Source: Pseudomonadota bacterium (GTDB taxonomy: Bacteria; Pseudomonadota; Alphaproteobacteria; Rhizobiales; Hyphomicrobiaceae). Taken from it: 40,437 bases of DNA. Below the pieces are notes generated by a model. That model ran no database searches. It worked only from the letters and a program-made list of their open reading frames with translations, and was not told where the DNA came from. Within the stretch, counting starts at the first letter, position 1; every line of letters starts with the position of its first letter. Both the position numbers and the translations under genes were made by a program. The stretch is taken from positions 1 to 40,437 of the forward strand of contig JAFECH010000363.1 in assembly GCA_018242255.1 (NCBI GenBank). The letters run 5' to 3'. Positions 25,649 to 33,637 of this stretch are shown here, one piece after another.

Positions 25649-26341
25649 ATGAATGCACTTATTCTAATTGTTGAAGATGAGGCCGAGATCGCCGCCATCC
25701 TCGAAGCCTATTTCGCGCGCGAGGGCTTTCGGACCGTCCAGGCGCAAAATGGTCAGGTAGCCCTCGATCTACACCTGCAATTGAAGCCAGACCTCGTCGT
25801 TCTGGACGTGAAGCTGCCGAAGCTTAACGGCTACGAAGTGCTGGCCGCAATTCGCCGGCGAGACGATACTCCAGTCCTGATGGCCACGGCGCTGACTGAC
25901 GATCTCGATAAACTCCAGGCGCTGCGAATTGGGGCTGACGATTACGTTGTGAAGCCGTTTAATCCACTCGAGGTGGTGGCTCGCGCACGCGCAATTCTTC
26001 GGCGCAGCAAGTCGCAATCCGAAGCAACGATCATTCGCGTCGGCAAGATAGAGATCGATTTGACGTCTCATGCTGCGATCGTGATATCCGATGACGGACG
26101 GCGACAGAAATTAGATCTCACTCTTACCGAATTTCGCCTCCTCGCGCACATGGCTCGCGCATCCAATCGCGCGTTTACGCGTTCTGAACTCCTTGACGCG
26201 TGTCTTCCCGAAGGAGAAGCGATGGAACGCACCGTGGATAGCCACATCAGCAATGTCCGGCGCAAGCTCGAGTCTGCGGCAGCCAAGGGGTATCTCGAAG
26301 GCGTTCGCGGCATCGGCTATCGCTTGGTCCCCGTTACATGA
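25649..26341 (+). CDS. OmpR-family response regulator, BaeR-like
   Basis: A 230-residue DNA-binding response regulator. The receiver has the acidic pocket Glu9-Asp10, phospho-acceptor Asp53 (VVLDVKLPKLNGYE), Thr80 and Lys102 (DDYVVKPFNPLEV), all intact. The C-terminal winged helix shows LTLTEFRLLAHMARASNRAFTRSELLDACLP, ...MERTVDSHISNVRRKLE and GVRGIGYRL. It resembles BaeR/RstA-type regulators of envelope stress and efflux. ATG 25649 starts the canonical LILIVEDE strand. It overlaps the sensor kinase by four bases and is divergent from the RND operon, so control of that pump is a reasonable inference. Confidence 0.93.
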   Translation: MNALILIVEDEAEIAAILEAYFAREGFRTVQAQNGQVALDLHLQLKPDLVVLDVKLPKLNGYEVLAAIRRRDDTPVLMATALTDDLDKLQALRIGADDYVVKPFNPLEVVARARAILRRSKSQSEATIIRVGKIEIDLTSHAAIVISDDGRRQKLDLTLTEFRLLAHMARASNRAFTRSELLDACLPEGEAMERTVDSHISNVRRKLESAAAKGYLEGVRGIGYRLVPVT

Positions 26342-27420
26342 GACAGCCAAGGGGACTGAGCGCCCAGATTACAACCTGGATGATCGCCGTCTCCGCGCTC
26401 ACTTTGGTCATCCTTGTTCTCGGCTGGGCCGCCGCCTATTCGATTATGTCTCGGGTCGCACCGGAATTTATTCAGTTCGATCCCAACGAATCCTGGTGGC
26501 ATTTAGGTTTAACCGATTGGCTTGGAATTGTCGGCTCCGGTGCCCTTGGCTTCCTAGTCGCGACATTCGCGAGCGTCTTCTTAGCGCGCCGAATTGTGCT
26601 TCCCGTGAGTGCAGTCGCGAACGCCGCCCGCGAAGTCGCCCAGGGCAATCTCGCGGCCCGCGCGAGGTGCTCCGCCCCTGGTTTCGGCGAGACAGCGCAG
26701 CTGATCAGCGACTTTAATCAAATGGCGGCTCAACTCGCCACGTATGAATCAGAAATGAAGACTTGGAACTCGGCTATTGCTCACGAGCTTCGGACGCCAC
26801 TCACAATTCTCCGTGGACGTCTCCAAGGCGTGCATGACGGCGTATTCGATCTCGACAAGGCGATGATTTGTAACCTCATTCAACAGGTGGATGGTCTAAC
26901 TCGCATCGTTGAGGATCTTCGTACCGTCAGCTTGGCGGCAGCAGGCCGCCTCGATCTTTTGCTGGGCACGGTCGACTTGGCGAGCGAAGCGCAAGCGGTA
27001 CTCGCTATGGTTGCGCCCGATCTCGCGGCCGCGGGCTTCACGGTCGAAACCGACTTGCGTTCCGCGACGACCCGTGCCGATAGCGCAAGAGTTCGACAGG
27101 CGCTGCTCGCTCTCATCAGCAACGCGGTACGATACGCATCGGAGGGGCGCTGGATTCGCGTCGAGACCGAGATGAATGCGGCCGATGTCGTTATGCGCGT
27201 GGTCGACCTTGGGCCGGGCTTGCCGCCTGCTTTCGTCCCGAGAGCATTCGATGCCTTCTCCCGCGCGGAAGAATCCCGCTCTCGTGCTCATGGCGGGACC
27301 GGACTCGGATTACCCGTCGTCCAAGCGATTGCGCAGGCTCACGGCGGAGCGGCCAGATGTATGCCCGGCATTGAAAAGGGCACCATTTTCGAAATCTCAA
27401 TTCCGCGCCAGCCTCGATAG
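26338..27420 (+). CDS. Sensor histidine kinase, BaeS-like
   Basis: A 360-residue membrane sensor kinase partnered with the preceding regulator (ATGA overlap at 26338-26341). There are two membrane helices (about 12-36 and 62-83) with a very short periplasmic loop of about 25 residues. A HAMP domain follows (RRIVLPVSAVANAAREVAQGNL), then the H-box AIAHELRTPLTIL with His149, the N-box ALISNAVRYA, and the G-boxes VVDLGPGLPP and GGTGLGLPVVQAIAQ. All catalytic elements are present. The tiny loop suggests sensing within or near the membrane, as for envelope stress or membrane-active compounds, and not binding of a large ligand. Confidence 0.94.
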   Translation: MRQPRGLSAQITTWMIAVSALTLVILVLGWAAAYSIMSRVAPEFIQFDPNESWWHLGLTDWLGIVGSGALGFLVATFASVFLARRIVLPVSAVANAAREVAQGNLAARARCSAPGFGETAQLISDFNQMAAQLATYESEMKTWNSAIAHELRTPLTILRGRLQGVHDGVFDLDKAMICNLIQQVDGLTRIVEDLRTVSLAAAGRLDLLLGTVDLASEAQAVLAMVAPDLAAAGFTVETDLRSATTRADSARVRQALLALISNAVRYASEGRWIRVETEMNAADVVMRVVDLGPGLPPAFVPRAFDAFSRAEESRSRAHGGTGLGLPVVQAIAQAHGGAARCMPGIEKGTIFEISIPRQPR

Positions 27421-27573
27421 AAGTGCTCGCCACCGATGGGATCGGGGTCAGCTCATTTAGATAGTCCGACATTCCGATGTTTATCGAGGCTCGGCCCGCA
27501 GCGTGAGGCGGCAGCGTAACTTCGCCCGCTCCATGAACTCTCGACACAACCTCGATTAGCTATTGCCGGTCCG

Positions 27574-28764
27574 ATGCGAAAACGCACGCACTGGCTCTCG
27601 GACTTTTGGTCCCGCCCGGCGGCGGATTCTTACATCTCGAGGGCAGTTCTTAGATATGCCGCTCGATCCAAGCAGCGATACGGCCGGATTGAGACGTTTA
27701 AGGAGTTTCGGCCCTTGCGAGAGCCTGCCCGCAATCATGAGCACTTCACGCCGCCGAGATCGTCGACCTTGAACGTAGCAAGGGCGGTCTATGCGGCTAC
27801 TACCGACCGTGTACGGACTAAAGGAATTCGACGAAGCCTGCGGTCATCGGCCAAATTGCTCTTCAATCTGAAATCGCTGTGGGAGTTGGTCGGGATCCTG
27901 CATGAGCCGAATAGCATTGCACTAGCCAGACGTCACCCGGGCCTAATCTACAAATATCAGAGTCATTATCTAGCGAGGAGTTTCAGCAGAAGCCAGCGAA
28001 AGGCGATTCTGAAATTCCACTATGAATTTATGGGGAAGGCCGTTAACGCGCGATTCTATACGCGGCTCATGGCGGGAAACATCGAATTATGGCGAAGCGC
28101 CGAAGACCAGGAACTCGTCACGATTTCACTGCGCGTTCCAGAATTCGGGCGCGAGGGTGATCTCTCGCTCATTCTAGAGATCGACGGTAAGCAGATTTAC
28201 GAACTTTCATTCACGATCATACCCGGGTCGGTCGTTGGAATTCCTGCGTCAAGCGCGATGTTCATTGCGCGCGTTCAGGGTCGAAAGGGTCGATTCGACG
28301 AGATCAAGCGGGCAATCAAAATATGCCGTGATGTTTCGCCGCCGTACCTTCTCATGGCCGCGGCGGAAGGCATAGCGAATGACCTGCGCATCGGCTTTGC
28401 GGTCGGCGTGGGGAATGGCGACCAAGTGAGCAGGCATAAAACCTTCGATTACACTTCATTCTGGGGAACACTGTTGTGCCGAAAGGCGGGAGGTCGCTTC
28501 TATATACTTCCACTTCCCATGTCTGGCGCGCCTCTCGAACAATGCAATCCCAGTCATCGTCGCCGGACCCGATTGAAGCGAGAGTTCAAAGTTGGGCTCT
28601 CGCAGGTTGTGGAAAAGGCGTTCCTACGCGAACTAAAAAATCCATCACTCAGCTCCGGCATCATCGAAGATGGCGAGGGCGTCAAGGGTTCAGCCGTCCC
28701 GTGCCTTCGCGAAGTATGGACACAGCCTTCATCCGGCCTTGTCAAAAGACTGCGACTACGTTGA
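27574..28764 (+). CDS. VirK/YbjX (DUF535) family protein
   Basis: A 396-residue cytoplasmic protein of the VirK/YbjX family. The core (about 90-350) shows LARRHPGLIYKYQSHYLARSF, LSLILEIDGKQIYELSFTI, ARVQGRKGRFDEIKRAIK, LLMAAAEGIANDL and FDYTSFWGTLLCRKAGGRFYILPLPM. These are typical family blocks. The family is tied to envelope or virulence traits and peptide resistance in enterics, with no known reaction. The protein is longer than usual, with an Arg-rich N-terminal extension of about 80 residues and a C-terminal tail of about 50. ATG 27574 lacks a good ribosome-binding site, so the extension may be partly a start over-call. Confidence 0.82.
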   Translation: MRKRTHWLSDFWSRPAADSYISRAVLRYAARSKQRYGRIETFKEFRPLREPARNHEHFTPPRSSTLNVARAVYAATTDRVRTKGIRRSLRSSAKLLFNLKSLWELVGILHEPNSIALARRHPGLIYKYQSHYLARSFSRSQRKAILKFHYEFMGKAVNARFYTRLMAGNIELWRSAEDQELVTISLRVPEFGREGDLSLILEIDGKQIYELSFTIIPGSVVGIPASSAMFIARVQGRKGRFDEIKRAIKICRDVSPPYLLMAAAEGIANDLRIGFAVGVGNGDQVSRHKTFDYTSFWGTLLCRKAGGRFYILPLPMSGAPLEQCNPSHRRRTRLKREFKVGLSQVVEKAFLRELKNPSLSSGIIEDGEGVKGSAVPCLREVWTQPSSGLVKRLRLR

Positions 28765-28924
28765 CTGACAACATGCAGGACCTTCTGCTCGGGACAGACC
28801 TTGGGATTACGCGACGCGACAACAGCATAACCGAACCGGGTAACGCTATGCATCTTCTAACGAGCGGTCGCCCGACCACGAACTGAATTCTTCAAAACCA
28901 CCAACGCTCTTCGGGGGAAGGGAC

Positions 28925-29722
28925 ATGCGTTGCACTCGTCCTATCGTTTCTGCAGAAACGCGAATCGACCTTACCCGGCGGGACAGTCGAAGCGTCTCGA
29001 CGCCGCCGTGCAGGCAATCTTCAATGGATGAGGAATCGCTTCAAGATCGAAGCTCATGTATTCTCGTTCTTACGAATGATCCTGTTGCCGCGGATCAAAT
29101 CAGAAGCGCCTTCGAAACCAAGAACATTTCGTTTGAGATTACAACCGTCGCTTCGCACGGGCTCAAACTTGCAGCCGCCGGATACTTCGATGCCGTTATC
29201 GTCGATACCGGATTTACGATCGATGGCGAGAGTTGGGTTTCCACGCTGCGGAACCTGGAATCGACGATGCCATGCCTGCTGTTGTTGAATCGCGCGGATG
29301 TCGACAATGATTTGGACGCCGTCACGAGGGACGCGGATGATTTTCTGGTGAAGCCGTTCCTGGTTTCTGAGCTTTATGCGCGCCTTCTCATGCTCGCGCG
29401 GCGTCCACGGAGGCAATCACAGCCAACCGTCCTGAAGTTCGGCGACCTGGAGATGAACCTAATTTCCCATGAGGTTATCCGCGGGCGGCGCCGGATACAT
29501 CTCCCGCCGCGGCAATTTCAGCTGCTTGAGCTTCTCATGAAAGGCGAAGGACGCGTTGTGTCTCAACGCGTAATCTTGGAACGTTTTTCGGATGCGACAT
29601 TCGAAATGGGGATGAGTGTGGTCCAAGCCAACATTTCCCGGTTGCGTGCTCAGATTGATCGCGTTCAGGAGGCGTCGCTCATCCGCACCGTCAGGGGGAT
29701 CGGTTACAGCCTGCAGGTGTGA
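28925..29722 (+). CDS. Response regulator with atypical receiver
   Basis: A 265-residue OmpR-type regulator. The winged helix is intact (LPPRQFQLLELLMKGEGRVVSQRVILERFSD, then VVQANISRLRAQIDRV and TVRGIGYSLQV). The receiver keeps phospho-acceptor Asp94 (DAVIVDTGF) and Lys143 (DDFLVKPF). The first strand, however, reads ILVLTND, so the usual acidic pair is reduced to Asp52, and the Thr/Ser switch site is Asn122 (LLLLNRAD). Phosphorylation may be weak or absent. There is no kinase gene next to it, so it is an orphan. GGGGGAAGGG lies just before ATG 28925, which favours this start although it adds about 43 residues before the receiver; ATG 29024 is the alternative. Confidence 0.85.
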   Translation: MRCTRPIVSAETRIDLTRRDSRSVSTPPCRQSSMDEESLQDRSSCILVLTNDPVAADQIRSAFETKNISFEITTVASHGLKLAAAGYFDAVIVDTGFTIDGESWVSTLRNLESTMPCLLLLNRADVDNDLDAVTRDADDFLVKPFLVSELYARLLMLARRPRRQSQPTVLKFGDLEMNLISHEVIRGRRRIHLPPRQFQLLELLMKGEGRVVSQRVILERFSDATFEMGMSVVQANISRLRAQIDRVQEASLIRTVRGIGYSLQV

Positions 29723-30479
29723 GGCGAATTACAGCGGCCGCTAAAACAGAAATGTTATGATCAGCGAACCACTTTTTCCCAATGGGTTATAGACTTGGTT
29801 TGCGAAAGTAGGATCTTTACATCCGGCCTATGCTTAGGCATCGAGGCCGATCACTCGATCGCGATTTGCCGTAGTCGGTGTCCACCTATTACTCGCCGAC
29901 TAAGTCACCTTCCGGAGAAGGTTCGTGTGTCGGATGGATCACCTCCGGATCGGGTGGATCAGTGAGGAAAACCCGGTCCGCGTAGGTCCGCACACGCTGT
30001 TATGGTCGTCAGCGCCGTGTCTTCGCATTCTGAAAAACGCCGTCCGTGGTCCTTCATTAAATCGGCCAGCCTGGACGCCGATGATGTCCTTCCAGAAAAG
30101 TCAAGAGGAGCGCTACGTTGAGCTGTCTCAGCGTCGCTCTATAATTTGCTCTTGATCAGAAAACGGTGCTCGTCAGGAACGCGCCGGAATTTTCATACTC
30201 TGCATATGCAGTGCATTCTCCCAGAGCGGCGAAGCCTTCGCGCAGCCCTTCGTCGCTTCTTCTAAATGGCAGATAGTAGGCAGGAACAAATGCACCAGCG
30301 GGCGCCGCACGGTTGTTACGTCGGTAGCCTTTGCCCTAAATTCGGAACGCTGTTTTAGCGACGCGATCGGTAATTTTATCGTTCCTAATCCCTTTGTGAT
30401 CGAAGATTAGAAACGACATACGCGTTGAGACTCTTCCGCGTTAGCGCCTTAGCAAACGGCAGACACACTTGCGCTCTCT
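29723..30479. other. Long intergenic region, possible gene relic
   Basis: A 757-base gap. A 76-codon plus-strand frame (29925-30155) follows a ribosome-binding-like GGAGAAGG but has no protein-like features. That sequence is partly buried in a hairpin, ACCTTC-CGGA-GAAGGT. A minus-strand stop-free segment at 30156-30335 looks more coding-like and is listed separately. No RNA gene or mobile element is recognised. Confidence 0.4.
30156..30335 (-). pseudogene. Possible coding relic without a start
   Basis: A minus-strand stretch of 59 codons between TAG (30336-30338) and TGA (30156-30158) has no ATG, GTG or TTG near its beginning. Its translation has natural protein composition, including GAFVPAYYLPFRRSDEGLRE and FAALGECTAYAEYENSGAFL. 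I recognise no family. It could be the degraded 3' end of a lost gene or chance. Confidence 0.2.
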
Positions 30480-31466
30480 CTATGTGGTACGGATGCCATC
30501 GAGATGCTGGCTGGCGCAATCAATTATGCGGGCTGCGTCGCCGACCATTCGATCGACGATTTTTCCGACGGGTTCGATTTGATCGATCAAACCCACAACT
30601 TCTCCAACAAACGTGTTGCTCTCGTCTGGGTCACCCTCTGTCCAAGCTCGTTGATATTTGGGCGCCACCTCGTCGGCAGCGGCCCTCAGTTCCTCCTCGC
30701 GGCCCTGCCAGCGCTCGATGAATCGGTTTTTGAGTACTCGCGCGGTATAACGCGACGGCCAGTCAAGCTTGCGCGCCAGATCCATAACCTGGGATCGAAC
30801 AGTATCGTCTCCAGTCGCCCCAACCGCCACTGCATGCATGCGTGCGCTTACGTTTGCTTCCTGGGACGCCCAAAATCGCGATCCCATGACAACACCGTCG
30901 GCGCCCAACATAAGAGCAGCCGCAATACCCCGGCCATCGGCCACCCCTCCCGCCGCACATAGAAGCACGTCCGGAGAGTGGTTAGCGATGACGTCGGCGA
31001 CTTCTGGAATGAGGGCGAACGTGCCGCGCATTTCTCCGTGCCCCCCTGCTTCGGAGCCCTGTGCCACGATAATGTCCGCGCCACAATTGAGCGCGCGGAG
31101 TGCATCTTTTCGTGTCTGAATTTGGCATATAAGCAGAACCCCGCGACTTTTGATGCGCGCGGCAAAGGGTGCGGGATCGTCGAACGATAAGAATATCGCT
31201 TTGGGGTTACGGGCCAGAGCGACGTCTAGAATTGCCGGCTGTCTGCGCAAGGACCACGTTATGAAGCCGCAGCCAACCGGCCGATTTCCTGCGACATCGA
31301 ATTCGCGCGTGAGCCAGTCGGCGTCGCCATACCCGCCACCAATCAGTCCAAGTGCACCTGCGTCAGATATCGCTGCCGCAAGCCGCCCTCCAGCGGCGAA
31401 CGCCATCGGTGCTCCAATGATCGGATGACGCAACCCGAGCCGCTCCGTCAATCGCGTTCTCAGCAT
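30480..31466 (-). CDS. Nitronate monooxygenase family FMN enzyme
   Basis: A 328-residue TIM-barrel flavoprotein of the 2-nitropropane dioxygenase/nitronate monooxygenase family. It has the FMN-binding start LRHPIIGAPMAFAAGGRLAA, a glycine-rich GALGLIGGGYG, the catalytic-type His143 in GSEAGGHGEMRG, and the phosphate-binding strand CAAGGVADGRGIAAALMLGADGVVMGSRF. Such enzymes oxidise alkyl nitronates (for example propionate-3-nitronate) to carbonyls and nitrite; some family members differ in substrate. ATG 31466 has GGAG six bases upstream and is preferred over ATG 31478. It lies 21 bases downstream of the NsrR-like gene, so both are probably transcribed from the NsrR-site promoter, which would link it to nitrosative stress. 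Confidence 0.88.
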   Translation of the reverse strand: MLRTRLTERLGLRHPIIGAPMAFAAGGRLAAAISDAGALGLIGGGYGDADWLTREFDVAGNRPVGCGFITWSLRRQPAILDVALARNPKAIFLSFDDPAPFAARIKSRGVLLICQIQTRKDALRALNCGADIIVAQGSEAGGHGEMRGTFALIPEVADVIANHSPDVLLCAAGGVADGRGIAAALMLGADGVVMGSRFWASQEANVSARMHAVAVGATGDDTVRSQVMDLARKLDWPSRYTARVLKNRFIERWQGREEELRAAADEVAPKYQRAWTEGDPDESNTFVGEVVGLIDQIEPVGKIVDRMVGDAARIIDCASQHLDGIRTT

Positions 31467-31487
31467 GTCCAGCTCCATTTCGTGAGC

Positions 31488-31925
31488 TCAATTCGGCGCG
31501 CCATCAAAAATCGCTCGCAAGGCCTTACGGTTGCTCACGAGGTCCGCCAGCGTCCACGAATCCAGCTCGGCGAAATAGGCTGTCAAAGCGCGGCGCAGAA
31601 CGTGTTTCAAACGACAGGCGCCGGTGATGCGACAGGCTTTTTCGGAACCAAAGCATTCGACGATGTCGAAGTCCTCTTCGGTTAGGCGTAGCACTTCGCC
31701 TAATCCTATTTCGGCGGGTGGTTTTCCGAGGCGAAGACCTCCGCCACGACCGCGAATGGCTTCTACAAACCCCAACTGGCTAAGCCGATTCACTACTTTC
31801 ATCAGATGATTTTCGGAAATGCCGTAAGACTGAGAGATTTCAGCAATTGTAGACAAGCGATCGGTCTGCGAACCCAAATACATAAGCACTCGGAGCGCAT
31901 AGTCCGACATTAGAGTCAATCGCAT
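31488..31925 (-). CDS. nsrR: Rrf2-family NO-responsive regulator, NsrR-like
   Basis: A 145-residue repressor with an N-terminal winged helix (MRLTLMSDYALRVLMYLG, STIAEISQSYGISENHLMKVVNRL, FVEAIRGRGGGLRL). Three Cys in the NsrR/IscR cluster arrangement follow: Cys91, Cys98 and Cys104 (ECFGSEKACRITGACRLK). The ending, TAYFAELDSWTLADLV, is typical of NsrR. NsrR binds an Fe-S cluster and releases DNA when NO reacts with it. ATG 31925 is preceded by GGAGG at six bases, far better than the upstream ATG at 31976, which lies inside the operator. The palindrome at 31968-31990, 42 bases upstream, matches the known NsrR target and implies autoregulation. Confidence 0.88.
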   Translation of the reverse strand: MRLTLMSDYALRVLMYLGSQTDRLSTIAEISQSYGISENHLMKVVNRLSQLGFVEAIRGRGGGLRLGKPPAEIGLGEVLRLTEEDFDIVECFGSEKACRITGACRLKHVLRRALTAYFAELDSWTLADLVSNRKALRAIFDGAPN

Positions 31926-31967
31926 GGGAGCCTCCAAGATTGAAGCTTTAGCTTGTGTAATTGCCAT

Positions 31968-31990
31968 AAGATGCATATTGTATGCATCTT
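31968..31990. promoter_or_regulatory. NsrR-type operator palindrome
   Basis: AAGATGCATA (31968-31977), TTG spacer and TATGCATCTT (31981-31990) form a perfect 10+3+10 dyad. The arms AAGATGCAT/ATGCATCTT match the established NsrR consensus. It lies between the NsrR-like and truncated haemoglobin genes and abuts the TATAAT at 31990-31995, so binding would block that promoter. Confidence 0.85.
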
Positions 31991-31995
31991 ATAAT
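31990..31995 (+). promoter_or_regulatory. Consensus -10 box for haemoglobin gene
   Basis: TATAAT is a perfect -10 hexamer whose first base overlaps the NsrR palindrome. A start of transcription near 32002 would rule out the upstream ATGs at 31982 and 31994 and favour translation from 32009 or 32021. A good -35 at 17-base spacing is not seen. Confidence 0.6.
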
Positions 31996-32020
31996 GGCAA
32001 CCAGAGAGATGGTGTGTTGC

Positions 32021-32458
32021 ATGCTAAGCGAGGAAGAGAACGCAGCGTCCGAGGCACAACGAGCGGCGAAGAGCAAGAGGCTCGCTTATGAGCTCGTTGG
32101 CGGAGAAGACGGGATTCGCCGGCTCGTAGAAGAATTCTACGATATTGTGGAAAAAGAGCCGGCAGGACGCGTACTGCACATCCTACATTTGCGTGGTCAC
32201 GGTATTCCGCATGCGCGCATTGAGCAATTTCATTTCCTTTCAGGATTCCTCGGCGGCCCACGGCTTTACGTCGAAAGGTACGGTCACTCGGACGTGCGTC
32301 AAATGCATGAGCACGTTGAAATTGATTCCGAAGCGCGAGACGCATGGCTCAAATGTATGTCGATGGCGATTGATCGGACCGGAATTGATGCCGATGTTAA
32401 GCAGCAGCTAATGACGAATTTCACGCGCGTTGCGATGATGTTGAGGAATAGGGACTGA
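32021..32458 (+). CDS. Group II truncated haemoglobin
   Basis: A 145-residue small globin. The fold is recognisable from GGEDGIRRLVEEFYDIVEKEP (helix B with Tyr40 at B10), FHFLSGFLGGPRLYVERYGH (helix E to F), proximal His96 in VRQMHEHVEID, and Trp109 (G8) in RDAWLKCMSMAID. These are group II (TrHbO-type) features. Such globins bind O2 and NO and often take part in NO or peroxide detoxification. The NsrR operator directly upstream strongly supports an NO role. ATG 32021 is preferred because the likely transcript starts near 32002; ATG 32009 is possible. The N-terminal about 20 residues are charged and outside the fold. Confidence 0.87.
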   Translation: MLSEEENAASEAQRAAKSKRLAYELVGGEDGIRRLVEEFYDIVEKEPAGRVLHILHLRGHGIPHARIEQFHFLSGFLGGPRLYVERYGHSDVRQMHEHVEIDSEARDAWLKCMSMAIDRTGIDADVKQQLMTNFTRVAMMLRNRD

Positions 32459-32582
32459 AGTCGGCGCAATTCGCTAGCTGCGGCTGTGAGGGGTACTGCT
32501 GTGCCAAACACCTCGCTTGGGGCCGGAAATCGCGACGCTCGCAACGGCCGCCATTTAATGTGCTTCTAACAGTCATCGAACC

Positions 32583-32930
32583 TTGCCGAAAAGCTTGCTC
32601 GCAAAGTGGAAACTGGGGCCGAACTTCATTGACAAAGATGCGCTCCAAGCAAGCAGGGGCAAAGAGCGGAGCCTGATCACTGGTATCGAAGTCGCATCGG
32701 CTGTTGCAGTCGAACCGGGAGCGCGCGTGCGTGTTAACGGCAAGGACGTGGGCGTCGCAGCTAGTTCAACCTACAGCCGGCAGCTGATGAAATCTTTAGC
32801 TATGGCACAAAACCCGACGGAGCAAACAGATGTCGGGACGCAGGTAGAGATTATCGACGGAAAGACCTATCGTGGAACCGTCGTATCGATGCCATTTTAC
32901 GATCCCATGCGTATTCGAACATATTGTTAA
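32583..32930 (+). pseudogene. Orphan C-terminal GcvT-fold fragment
   Basis: The frame encodes about 115 residues matching only the last part of a folate-binding GcvT/aminomethyltransferase-type protein. KWKLGPNFIDKDALQASRGK corresponds to the usual VKLDKPDFIGKEAL block, ARVRVNGKDVGVAASSTYSR to the DGKEVGxVTSGxYSP block, and GTVVSMPFYDPMRIRT to the VVxMPFYDP end. Full-length proteins have about 250-270 further residues upstream that are missing, with a stop codon (32556-32558) in frame just before. Either a deletion left this 3' piece or it is expressed as a lone domain. The only start is a poor TTG. GcvT-like domains occur in sarcosine and N-methylglutamate dehydrogenase subunits, which is suggestive given the methylamine genes nearby. 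Confidence 0.65.
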
Positions 32931-33637
32931 ACTGAGGATTCCTCCTTTCTGAATGGTGACATGGGTACTAGCTTGTCGCCATATCCCAAAGGTGTTGATG
33001 TGAGCTGATTACAGATTTCTTGGCACGCGTGCGGCCTGCGAACTATGTTGACGATGACATTTGCAGTCGAGCGAATGCCGAAAGGGAAACTTGCGCTCCA
33101 GGAGCGGATTAACAGCACGAAGACGACAACGGCTACGCACTAGAGATGCCCCTCGACTAATAGCCCATTGAATGCGGTTGCCTCGGGCTTTTTAAACCCC
33201 GCACGGCCCTTGGTTGTCAGGCGATGCAATTGCCCATATTTCGCCTCGATCCTTTCTCTTGTCGAAGATGCGGTGCAATTGAAATGGGAAATTCTTATTT
33301 CGATAGTTTTTCGCATTTTAGGAAACGTCAGAGTGTTATTCGAATTCCCGGATGGGAATTAATGCCACAAATTATTTAAGTCGAAATCGCCGCGCGCTTG
33401 TCCAGCACGACTGGTCACTTCCGAGCGTTTTCCGTAGCTATCCCGATGCAGTCGCTTCGCGGTAGCGGCTGGCTTGATTGTGCACCGCAGCTACGAATTT
33501 ATGTTTCGTGCAGCGAATAAAAGTTGACTACTAGATGCTGGCCGGTTTTGTTGTCGCACCCTTGAAGCGGGGACGAGGCGGCGCGCGCGTGCATAACGCC
33601 GCAGCGGAAAAATATAGAAAAATCATAGGGAACGCCA
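32931..33637. other. Long intergenic region before permease operon
   Basis: A 707-base stretch between the GcvT fragment and the small membrane protein operon. Open frames here (for example 33168-33362) lack protein character. It is more AT-rich in the middle than the flanking genes. It should contain the operon promoter; a TTGACT at 33521-33526 is a possible -35, but no convincing -10 or sigma-54 site is seen. No RNA gene is recognised. Confidence 0.5.

Noticed and set aside
28773-28886. 37-codon frame after the DUF535 gene
   Set aside because: No ribosome-binding site and no recognisable feature; too short to support.
29925-30155. 76-codon frame with GTG start after GGAGAAGG
   Set aside because: The spacing to the start is too short (three bases), the site is in a hairpin, and the product has no recognisable feature.
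31976-31982. Upstream ATG starts for nsrR (31976) and globin (31982)
   Set aside because: Both lie inside the operator/-10 region; downstream ATGs fit the promoter and, for nsrR, a strong GGAGG.
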